Below are positions 1 through 6,016 of a DNA stretch of 10,636 nt, one piece after another. The notes beneath the pieces were generated by a model. The model had not been told where the DNA came from. It saw nothing but the letters and a program-made list of their open reading frames with translations, and did not search any database. The stretch is taken from positions 1 to 10,636 of the forward strand of contig JWZX01000257.1 of the NCBI GenBank assembly GCA_001275005.1, in the 5' to 3' direction. How positions within the stretch are numbered: the stretch's first letter is position 1; every line of letters begins with the position of its first letter. Source of the DNA: Chrysochromulina tobinii. Its lineage: Eukaryota; Haptophyta; Prymnesiales; Chrysochromulinaceae. Position numbers and translations under genes: made by a program.

Positions 1-154
1 CGGGAAGGAAATCCATGCTGAGTTCCCGGGCGTTGCTGAATGAATGGCATCATGCTGATGCTGTGGGACTCTGTACGCTCCTGGCGCGGATCCATCGCCC
101 ACTTCGTAAGCACGCACAGGCCAACATGATGCGCGTCGCGTCAACGCTCACCGT

Positions 155-410
155 ACAACCAACCGCATGAGGACAACCATACAGCTGCGTTCAACACTAC
201 CGTTGCATACGTTGCCAACCATAACTACTACATCCAATACCGTGGCGTACTAGGCCAACCATTTCTACTACGTTCAATGAATTACCGGCGTACTAGGCCA
301 ACCATTACTACTACGTTCAACTACGTGGCTACTAGGCCAACCATTCTACTACGTTCGACTTTACCGTGGCGTACTAGGCCAACCATAAAATCACCATACA
401 TCACTACCAT
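155..410. repeat. Degenerate ~41-bp minisatellite, about six units
   Basis: The core AACCAT recurs at 175, 217, 257, 300, 339 and 381, a spacing of 39-43 bp. The four best units read roughly CGTGGCGTACTAGGCCAACC, followed by an A/T-rich stretch and CTACTACGTTCAA. The first two units are more diverged, and a further weak match (AGGCCAACAT) lies near 118. The block is clearly less GC-rich than the rest of the window and contains no ORF. Such arrays can be neutral minisatellites, iteron-like protein-binding sites or subterminal repeats; nothing here decides between these. Confidence 0.8.
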
Positions 411-717
411 TGACGACCGTTCCTTACGACACGTATGAGCTTGTGATCTTCACATCAAATGTATGATCATTAAGAGCATCCAAACGTAAACTGATTACAT
501 GACTGACAAACACTGTTTTTATTCACTCACTTAGAGCGTAACCGTAAGACGGGACGCTCGGAACAGCCGAGAGCCGAGCCGTGTACCGCGCCCGCCCGCG
601 CATCGTCCGTCCGCTCCCCCCTACGCCGCGCTGCGGTGCTCACGTCGGCTTTGTGGTTAATGGCAATCCTTCCCTCTATGTCTTTCGACTTTTCCCTTTT
701 TTACATTTTAGCCGAGC
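411..717. other. Non-coding stretch between minisatellite and GC-rich block
   Basis: No supported gene is present. The left half (to about 530) is moderately AT-rich. From about 560 the sequence turns abruptly GC-rich (a GCC/CGC-rich run at 575-640). A pyrimidine-rich, T-rich tract at 665-705 ends in CATTTTAG just before ATG 718; it could be a splice-acceptor-like or promoter-proximal sequence, but this is weak. Confidence 0.5.
534..559. other. Inverted repeat able to form a two-part hairpin
   Basis: Arms GAGCGT (534-539) and ACGCTC (554-559) are perfectly complementary. They enclose a second perfect pair, CCGT (542-545) and ACGG (549-552), with an AAG loop. The 6-bp and 4-bp stems are separated by an AA/G internal loop. 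It sits at the AT-rich to GC-rich transition. There is no U-tract after it, so a bacterial-type terminator is not supported. It may be a structured RNA element or a DNA dyad. Confidence 0.5.
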
Positions 718-1047
718 ATGAGCGCGATGCCGTTTGCCGTGCGCAAGGTCGACATGAAGGTCGAAGGTGCCACGCGACGCGGCTGGCGCGTGGCGGCACG
801 CTCATCGCCCGAATCGGGCGGGGCAATCAAATGGCAATGCGACTTGCAATTCGGTGAGCCGAATTGTGTCAGATGTGAGTTGAGTTCGGTACGGGGAAAC
901 CACATCAATTTGGCGCTACAACTTGCAGGCATTCGCGGCGAGCGAGCGCGCGCGCGCGGCACCTATTGCACCAGCCCCTTCAGCCATCGGCGGCTGCCCC
1001 TAAAGCCTGCCGAATCAGGGACCTCTCTGCTTGGTGCGATGCCCTGA
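718..1047 (+). CDS. Possible small ORF, 109 residues, weak
   Basis: An open frame with ATG at 718 and TGA at 1045-1047. The product is basic and Arg/Ala-rich, with no recognised motif. It overlaps a cluster of inverted repeats (769-906), and several other frames are also open in this GC-rich block, so it may be fortuitous. An in-frame 75-nt intron-like segment (GTGAGC at 854, TTGCAG ending 928) is present, and its donor falls inside a perfect hairpin. I would not annotate a protein here without transcript support. Confidence 0.15.
   Translation: MSAMPFAVRKVDMKVEGATRRGWRVAARSSPESGGAIKWQCDLQFGEPNCVRCELSSVRGNHINLALQLAGIRGERARARGTYCTSPFSHRRLPLKPAESGTSLLGAMP
769..906. repeat. Cluster of four inverted repeats
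   Basis: Four dyads follow one another. (1) GCCACGCG 769-776 pairs with CGCGTGGC 787-794 across a 10-nt loop. (2) CGCCCGA 806-812 and TCGGGCG 814-820 form a near-perfect palindrome around one A. (3) CAATTCGG 847-854 pairs with CCGAATTG 859-866 with a TGAG tetraloop, extendable by two G-U pairs. (4) GATGTG 872-877 pairs with CACATC 901-906. Individually such arms can occur by chance in GC-rich DNA; the clustering and the AT-containing third hairpin suggest a structured RNA or binding-site array. It matches no RNA family that I recognise. Confidence 0.45.
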
Positions 1048-1130
1048 AGTGATCCATGCACCCAGCGCCCCATGCCCCGCCCCCCACCATGTGCCCCGCC
1101 TCGCACCATGCCCGCCCGCGCCCGAGGAAG

Positions 1131-1164
1131 CTGTGGGGAATCTCGCTCATTTCGTTCCCCACAG
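1131..1164. other. Perfect 10-bp inverted repeat with 14-nt loop
   Basis: CTGTGGGGAA (1131-1140) and TTCCCCACAG (1155-1164) are exact reverse complements flanking a 14-nt loop. The hairpin is bracketed by copies of a CCCGAGGAAGC direct repeat (about 1121-1131 and 1174-1184). It lies about 530 bp beyond the stop codon of the minus-strand gene. It might be a 3' end or processing signal of that transcript, or a small mobile-element relic. Confidence 0.5.
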
Positions 1165-1435
1165 CCGCCCCCGCCCGAGGAAGCCTGATGAGGCAGCCCA
1201 TGAACAGTTGGAGCTCGAGCCGCCCTGCGCGCGCATGCGTGTGGGTACATGCGCGCGGCCGCACAACGGCCGCAGCCTGCAACCCGTCTCTCTCAACGAG
1301 GTGCCCAGCTTACAAACCGTCGATCCATCCGCCCCTCCCTCGCCCCCCCGCCCCATTCTCTCGAGCCGTCGATCCATCCGTCCCTCCCACAACGACACCG
1401 CATCGGGATAGCACAAGGCCAGCGAGCATGGCCAG

Positions 1436-1495
1436 TCGCGCCGTAGTGAGCACGGTCTGTCGCGCCATAGTGAGCACGGCCTGTCGCGCCGTGCG
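1436..1495. repeat. 24-bp tandem repeat, 2.5 units
   Basis: TCGCGCC begins at 1436, 1460 and 1484, an exact 24-bp period. The unit is close to TCGCGCCGTAGTGAGCACGG followed by TCTG, with single-base differences (GTAG/ATAG, TCTG/CCTG). The third unit is partial. It is immediately adjacent to the 14-bp array and belongs to the same repeat-rich 3' flank. Confidence 0.75.
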
Positions 1496-1520
1496 TTTTC
1501 CACAGCCCCGCCGCGCCGTC

Positions 1521-1694
1521 AGCGCGCCCATCACAGCGAGTCCACGTCACTTCCTCACAGTGCGCCCATCACAGCGCGCCCATCACAATGTGCCCATCAC
1601 AGCGCGCCCATCACAGCGCACCCATCACAGCGCGCCCATCACAGCGCGCCCATCACAGCGCGCCCATCACAGCGAGTCCACGTCACTTCCTCAC
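1521..1694. repeat. 14-bp tandem array between two 38-bp direct repeats
   Basis: The unit CAGCGCGCCCATCA recurs with CCCATC at 1565, 1579, 1593, 1607, 1621, 1635, 1649 and 1663: eight units with an unbroken 14-bp period, only two of them visibly altered (CAATGTG, CAGCGCA). Identical 38-bp sequences lie at 1521-1558 and 1657-1694; each starts AGCGCGCCCATCAC and continues AGCGAGTCCACGTCAC. The right copy contains the TGA stop (1691-1693) of the minus-strand coiled-coil gene, so the array forms the start of its 3' untranslated region. Confidence 0.85.
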
Positions 1695-4600
1695 GCGTCC
1701 GCCTCCACCAGCTGCCAGCCATCCTCATCGACCATTTCGTCCTCACCCTCCTCCTCGCCATTCGGTTCGCCGAGGGCCTCTGTTTCGAGGGCCTCGAAGG
1801 CGTGAATATGCGCCTCGATGTCGCTCGCGTCGATCATCTCGAGCAGGCCGAGAGCGTCCGCCTCCTCCGCATTTGGCGAGCTCGGCCCCTCTCCCTGGAT
1901 TGCCTCCTCCGCTGCCTCTCCCGCCTCCTCCGCCTCCTCCTCCGCCGCCGCCGCCTCCTGCTCCGCCTCCTCCTCCTCCGGCGCCGCCGCCTCCTCCGCC
2001 TCCTCCTCCGCCTCATCCGCCGCCGCCGCCACCTCCTCCAGGAGCGCTACCGTCTTTGTAAACGCCGTCCCGAGCACCTCAGCGGCCACGGCATGCGCCA
2101 GCTCGGCTACGAACGACGACATTGCTGCCTCCTCCGCCCGCGGCGGCAGCCTCTCGCACGCTTGCACGCCCGCCTCGGCCTGTGCCACTGCCGCCGCGGC
2201 CAACTCGGCCGCCAGCTCATCGGCACCGGCATCCTCCAAGTAGAGCATCGGGATGGCAAGAATCTCGGCAAGAATCTCCGGAGCGGGCAAGGCAGCACAT
2301 TCAGGCGATTCCATACCGAAGTGAGATGGGTCTTCGAGCGAGAGGGACCAGTCGCTGATCGGCTTGATGGCGCCAAGCTTCGGGCTTAACAGGGGGCTCG
2401 TCTGGGATGCCACCAGCCCAAACGGCGGCCTGCTGACAGCCATGGGCTCGCCCACGACGGCGTTTTCGCCCACGACGGCGCGCTCGCCCTTGCGGCGCTC
2501 GCCCTCGCGCCACTCGAGCTCGACTTCCTCATTCTGCTTCTGGATGCGCCTCCACAGGTCCGTGGACGCGGCGGCGGCGGAGATCGCCTCGTCCACCAGC
2601 TGCAAGGCAGACGCTCTCGCGATCACATCGTTGAGGAAGTCGTCCACCATTTCCTCAGTTGCTTGCCGTTGTTCCTCGAGCTGCTTGTCCTTGAGCCTTG
2701 TCAGAAGGCGCTCCGCCTGAGCACACAGGTCACGCACCGCAGCCTGAGCAGCCGCCTTCTCGGCCGCCGCCTCTTCGGCCGCCGCCTTCTCGGCAGCCTC
2801 CTCTGCGACGCTCGCCATGGCCAGTGTGAGTGTGCTTGCCTCAAACTCCGCAAGCAGGTCCAAATTAGGCAGGTCGTTCAGGGTGTCTTCCACGAGGGTC
2901 TCGGCTACCCCAGCCGAAGCTGCGGCGGAGCGGAATCTCGCGCAATCTCGGAGCGTAATCTCGGGGCGTAGTCTCGCGCAGGCGCTCTCATAGGCTGCGG
3001 CGGATGCGTCGAGAGCGCCCTTCTCAGACAACCGGTACGACGCTCGGGCGAGGGCCGCGGTGACGGCGGCCTCGTCGTAGCGGTCGCGTGATGGCGCCGC
3101 CTCTGCCGCCGCCTCAACCCCCGCCTCTGCCGCCGTCTCCGCCCCCGCCTCTGCCTCCGCCTCTGCCTCCGCCGCCGCCCCCTCCTCCTCATTCTCGGCC
3201 GCCCCTCGAGCGAGAGTGGCGGCGATCGCCTCAGCGACGACAAGGGAGGCCGCCCACGCCGCCACCCTCCCGTGAGCGACACTTGCCGTGAGCGCGAGCG
3301 CCGAGTCGGTCGCCTCCTCCTCCACTTCCTCCTCCATCTCCTCGTACACGTCCAGTTCCAGTTCCTCCTTGATCTCCTCCTCCTCAGCCTCCTCCCTCGC
3401 CCGACACGGCACCTCCTCATCCTCCTCCTCGTTGTTGTCCTCGGCAGCCGCCTCCGATCCTGCCACCCTCACAGCCGCCTCTCTCTTCACAGCCGCCTCT
3501 CTCTTCACAGCCGCCTCTCTCTTCACAGCCTCCTCTCTCTTCACAGCCGCCTTCGCAGCCTCCTCTCGAACGATCTGCCCAAACTCGACCGCCTGAAATT
3601 GCATCTCGAGCTGCCCAAACTCGACCGCCTGAGCCAGCTGCCGAAATTGCATCTCGAGCTGCCGAGGGTGCATCTCGAGCTGCCGAGATTGAATCTCGAG
3701 CTGCCAAGGGTGAATCTCGAGCTGCCGAGGGTGCATCTCGAGCTGCCGAGAGTGCATCTCAAGCTGCCGAGAGTGCATCTCGAGCTGCTCGCAACGCCGG
3801 CCGAGGGCCGCATTCTGATCGAAGAGTCCCTCGTGCAGGCCCTCGCACATGAGCACATGCGCCTGCAGCTCGTGGCTCCGCTGCTCGAGATTGTGGTTAC
3901 GCTCCTCGAGCATGCAAGCCCGCAAACCAAGGGCGTGGTTACACTCCTCGAGCTTGTGGTTACGTTCCACGAGATTGTGATTACGCTCCTCGAGCTCCGC
4001 ATTGCGCTCCTCCACGAGATTGTGGTTACGCTCCACGAGATGCGTGCGTAGCTCGAGCGCGTGGTAGCCTTGCTCGAGAGCGCTGTAGCGCAGCTCGAGG
4101 GCCTGGTGACGCTGCTCGACCGACCGATTGTGCGCCTCGAGCCGACGGTTACGCGCGCCGAGCGCCTCGCACCGGTCCATGAGCGCCGTCTCGGGCGTGT
4201 GCTCCTGCTCGGCAGCCTCCTCAGCGCACGCGCATCGGTTGAGCGCCGTCTCGAGCGCGTGCTCCTGCTCAGCAGCCTGCTCGGCGCACGCGCATCGGAG
4301 CTCGGCCGCCGCCTCGGCCGCCTCGTCGGCCGCCTCGGCCTTGGCCTCAGCCTTCGCCTCAGCCGCCGCCAGCTGCGCACTCAGGGCGATCCGTGCCGCA
4401 CGCCCCGCCACTTCCGCCGCAAGCACCTCCTGCCGATGCATGCGAAGCGCCTCCTCGGTCTCACGGAGCTGTCTGGTCAGCTCCGCCTTGTGAGCTTCGA
4501 GCATCGTCGTTGCGCCCTCGGCTCGCCTCAAGTGAGCTTGTAGCTTGAGGCAACGCCGCTCAGAGCTAAAGAGCTGCTGCTCTAGCTCCTTCACGCGCTC

Positions 4601-5626
4601 GAAGAGCTCCGCCTCCGCCTCTGGCACCTTCGCCTCCGGCCCCGCCAGCTCTGGCCCCAGGGTCGGAGGCCGCGGCAGCACGACCGGCGACGGCAGGCCA
4701 GCGACAGCCGGCGTGTCCGTTGGCGACCGGGCCGCTGGTGGCTTGGCGGCCTTTATAGGCTCGACCAGCGCTGGTGGTCGTTGCGCGACCGGCGCCGGCA
4801 GAGCAGCGACTGCCGGAGAGTCCATCGGCGAGCGGGCCGCTAGTGGTTTGGCGCCTTTCATGGGCTCTGCCAGCGTCTCGTCAGCTTCGTCAGAGCGGGC
4901 CGCTAGTGGTTTGGCGCCCTTCATGGGCTCTGCCAGCGTCTCCTCAGCGCCCGGCTCGGGTTTCGTCAGCTTCGTCAGCTTCGTCAGCTCCGCAGCGCCC
5001 GGCTTGGGCGCATGCATCAGCATCAGGGGCACGTCGAGGGCGCATTCGTACAAGGGCGTGGGCATGCCGGTGTACGGGTTCACCTGCACGGCGCGCTTGC
5101 AACCGCCAGCCGCCGCCTGCAGGACAATACGTGTCTGGAGCACCGACGGACTCACAGGTGCCTCTGGCGTCGTCTGCGCTGCCACGACCGTGGCGACCAT
5201 CGGCGTGGGATACCAGCGCGTTGGCTCCGTCGTCTGCGTCGCAATGGCGTGGCTGACGGGCAGCGGCGGCAGTGGCGGCAGTGGCGGCAGCGCGCTCGGC
5301 GCCTCAATGTCGGGTTTAGCGTTGTCGACGTCGTACATGCCCGCTTCGATGGCATCCCCGTGCTTTTTCCAGTCCTTGCCTTCCTCATCCTCACCTTCAG
5401 GGTCGTCGGGCCTCGTGCCCACGGCGGGGGAGATGTGCACCGCAAAGGATGCGTCGAGTCGGCGTGTGATGGTGGTCTGGAAATAGGATTGAGAAGATGA
5501 GGACATCGCCGCCGCGCGCGCCGCCGGGGTCGCCTTTTCCTTGCGCGTCTTCGCCACATCGTCGATAGCCTTATCCACCATGCTTTTGACCCAGTCAAAG
5601 TACTCCTGGTCGAGGTTGGCAGGCAT
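1691..5626 (-). CDS. Large Ala/Glu-rich coiled-coil protein, 1311 residues
   Basis: The protein family is not recognised. ATG at 5626 is the first in a frame open back to a TGA at 5786-5788; TGA stop at 1691-1693. Residues 1-110 look partly globular (MPANLDQEYFDWVKSM...). A Leu-Pro run lies at 113-123 and a second non-repetitive segment at 125-210. Residues 215-335 are Pro-rich with a 21-residue duplication. Residues 336-725 are a long predicted coiled coil with several tandem repeats: RCACAE (444-483), heptads with RNHN (about 506-588), RQLEMH[SP] heptads (about 612-665) and VKREAA hexads (695-720). Acidic Glu blocks lie at 729-772 and 1203-1245, with Ala/Glu helices between them and an acidic C-terminus. 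No signal peptide or membrane segment is seen. The design suggests a filamentous, tethering or scaffold protein; an enzymatic role is not supported. No intron is needed over 3.9 kb. The neighbouring 297-codon gene lies 390 bp upstream on the same strand. Confidence 0.82.
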   Translation of the reverse strand: MPANLDQEYFDWVKSMVDKAIDDVAKTRKEKATPAARAAAMSSSSQSYFQTTITRRLDASFAVHISPAVGTRPDDPEGEDEEGKDWKKHGDAIEAGMYDVDNAKPDIEAPSALPPLPPLPPLPVSHAIATQTTEPTRWYPTPMVATVVAAQTTPEAPVSPSVLQTRIVLQAAAGGCKRAVQVNPYTGMPTPLYECALDVPLMLMHAPKPGAAELTKLTKLTKPEPGAEETLAEPMKGAKPLAARSDEADETLAEPMKGAKPLAARSPMDSPAVAALPAPVAQRPPALVEPIKAAKPPAARSPTDTPAVAGLPSPVVLPRPPTLGPELAGPEAKVPEAEAELFERVKELEQQLFSSERRCLKLQAHLRRAEGATTMLEAHKAELTRQLRETEEALRMHRQEVLAAEVAGRAARIALSAQLAAAEAKAEAKAEAADEAAEAAAELRCACAEQAAEQEHALETALNRCACAEEAAEQEHTPETALMDRCEALGARNRRLEAHNRSVEQRHQALELRYSALEQGYHALELRTHLVERNHNLVEERNAELEERNHNLVERNHKLEECNHALGLRACMLEERNHNLEQRSHELQAHVLMCEGLHEGLFDQNAALGRRCEQLEMHSRQLEMHSRQLEMHPRQLEIHPWQLEIQSRQLEMHPRQLEMQFRQLAQAVEFGQLEMQFQAVEFGQIVREEAAKAAVKREEAVKREAAVKREAAVKREAAVRVAGSEAAAEDNNEEEDEEVPCRAREEAEEEEIKEELELDVYEEMEEEVEEEATDSALALTASVAHGRVAAWAASLVVAEAIAATLARGAAENEEEGAAAEAEAEAEAGAETAAEAGVEAAAEAAPSRDRYDEAAVTAALARASYRLSEKGALDASAAAYESACARLRPEITLRDCARFRSAAASAGVAETLVEDTLNDLPNLDLLAEFEASTLTLAMASVAEEAAEKAAAEEAAAEKAAAQAAVRDLCAQAERLLTRLKDKQLEEQRQATEEMVDDFLNDVIARASALQLVDEAISAAAASTDLWRRIQKQNEEVELEWREGERRKGERAVVGENAVVGEPMAVSRPPFGLVASQTSPLLSPKLGAIKPISDWSLSLEDPSHFGMESPECAALPAPEILAEILAIPMLYLEDAGADELAAELAAAAVAQAEAGVQACERLPPRAEEAAMSSFVAELAHAVAAEVLGTAFTKTVALLEEVAAAADEAEEEAEEAAAPEEEEAEQEAAAAEEEAEEAGEAAEEAIQGEGPSSPNAEEADALGLLEMIDASDIEAHIHAFEALETEALGEPNGEEEGEDEMVDEDGWQLVEADA
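1870..2045 (-). repeat. Low-complexity Glu/Ala-coding tract
   Basis: Plus-strand CCTCCGCC-type runs encode Glu and Ala stretches at residues about 1195-1252 of the coiled-coil protein. The strong pyrimidine bias on one strand leaves nearly every frame open, which explains the long Pro- or Arg-rich shadow frames here. Confidence 0.7.
3467..3544 (-). repeat. 18-bp tandem repeat coding VKREAA hexads
   Basis: Units of CTCTCTTCACAGCCGCCT (plus strand) repeat about four times and encode VKRE[EA]A at residues 695-720. The period of six residues is not a heptad, so it breaks the register of the preceding coiled coil and may mark a flexible or single-helix segment of alternating charge. Confidence 0.8.
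3632..3793 (-). repeat. 21-bp minisatellite coding RQLEMHP-type heptads
   Basis: About seven to eight units close to GCCGAGGGTGCATCTCGAGCT (plus strand) encode consecutive heptads [CR]xQLE[MI][HQ] at residues about 612-665. Variation falls at a few positions (MHS, MHP, IHP, IQS, MQF). A related segment with AVEFGQ occurs twice just after it. The 21-bp DNA period equals the coiled-coil heptad, so unit gain or loss changes length without changing register. Confidence 0.85.
3863..4111 (-). repeat. Diverged heptad repeat rich in Arg-Asn-His
   Basis: Residues about 506-588 consist of heptads of the form L[VE]ERNHN with variants (LEECNHA, LEQRSHE, LELRTHL). One unit carries an extra residue (LVEERNAE), which shifts the register. 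Plus-strand signatures are repeats of TTGTGGTTACGCTCC-like sequence. The His and Asn at repeated positions are unusual for a generic coiled coil. Confidence 0.75.
4178..4297 (-). repeat. 60-bp tandem duplication, 20-residue unit
   Basis: Two consecutive 20-residue units (444-463 and 464-483) both begin RCACAE[QE]AAEQEH and end ETAL, differing at only four positions. Each has two closely spaced Cys, so the pair supplies four Cys within 25 residues. This could allow disulphide cross-linking or metal binding in the coiled coil, but no known zinc motif is matched. Confidence 0.8.
4829..4939 (-). repeat. 63-bp near-identical tandem duplication
   Basis: Two copies offset by 63 bp encode ETLAEPMKGAKPLAARS at residues 229-245 and 250-266. 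The DNA copies differ at very few positions, which points to a recent duplication. A third, diverged copy (ALVEPIKAAKPPAARS) follows at residues 286-301. A short LTK triplet repeat precedes the block (residues 214-222). Confidence 0.85.
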
Positions 5627-6016
5627 GCGGCCCTCCTCGATGGCTTCGAGCAGCGGTATTGAGCGAGCCTCACTGGTGGCGGCGCGCCACTCGGTGAAGA
5701 TAGGGCGGAGAGACTGCGCGCGCGTGGGAAAACAAATCGCGCGAGCGCGAGGGCATCGCGATCCGTCCGTCCTAAAATGATTTCGTCAATCCCATGCACA
5801 CTCTTCACACATCAGCCGACGTTCCGCGTTTTTTCGTGTTCACTTCGTGAATTGCCTGACACACTTTCCGACGCATAGACGACACGTACAGATTCGACTG
5901 ACTGACTGACTGACTCATGTACTGCAGACCCCCACATAGCCCCACTCATGAGCCATCTGCTCGCCCGTGCTCCGCGCCTCCACCGTACCAATCGTGTGTG
6001 TCGACTGGTGCTCGAG
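5627..6016. promoter_or_regulatory. Spacer between two minus-strand genes, (GACT)5 microsatellite
   Basis: No gene is seen in these 390 bp. It should contain the 3' end of the 297-codon gene and the promoter of the coiled-coil gene. Five exact GACT units lie at 5896-5915. A small hairpin, TTCAC (5839-5843) with GTGAA (5847-5851), lies nearby. No clear TATA box or polyadenylation signal could be picked out, so the regulatory role rests on position only. Confidence 0.4.

Larger units (their letters stand above)
1048..1690. other. GC-rich non-coding region rich in short direct repeats
   Basis: No convincing gene is present; the long frames here translate into minisatellite peptides. Besides the listed repeats there is a direct repeat of CCGTCGATCCATCCG at 1317-1331 and 1366-1380, followed in both cases by a C-rich tail (49-bp period). 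CGCCCGAGGAAGC is also repeated on both sides of the hairpin at 1131-1164. In the minus direction this is the 3' flank of the 1311-codon gene. Confidence 0.5.

Noticed and set aside
854-928. 75-nt in-frame intron in the small ORF at 718-1047
   Set aside because: The host ORF itself is unsupported, and the donor lies inside a perfect hairpin, so the resemblance may be chance.
155-1694. CRISPR array
   Set aside because: The repeats are either degenerate (41-bp), or contiguous without spacers (14-bp, 24-bp), and no cas-like genes are present.
1056-2061. Plus-strand frames of 150-250 codons rich in Pro, His and Arg
   Set aside because: They translate the 14-bp array and the antisense of the Glu/Ala-coding tract; composition follows the repeats and they overlap the end of the better-supported minus-strand gene.
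3272-4051. Plus-strand 259-codon Leu-rich frame
   Set aside because: Antisense shadow of the heptad arrays; its Leu/His repeats mirror CTCGAG-type units of the minus-strand coding repeat.
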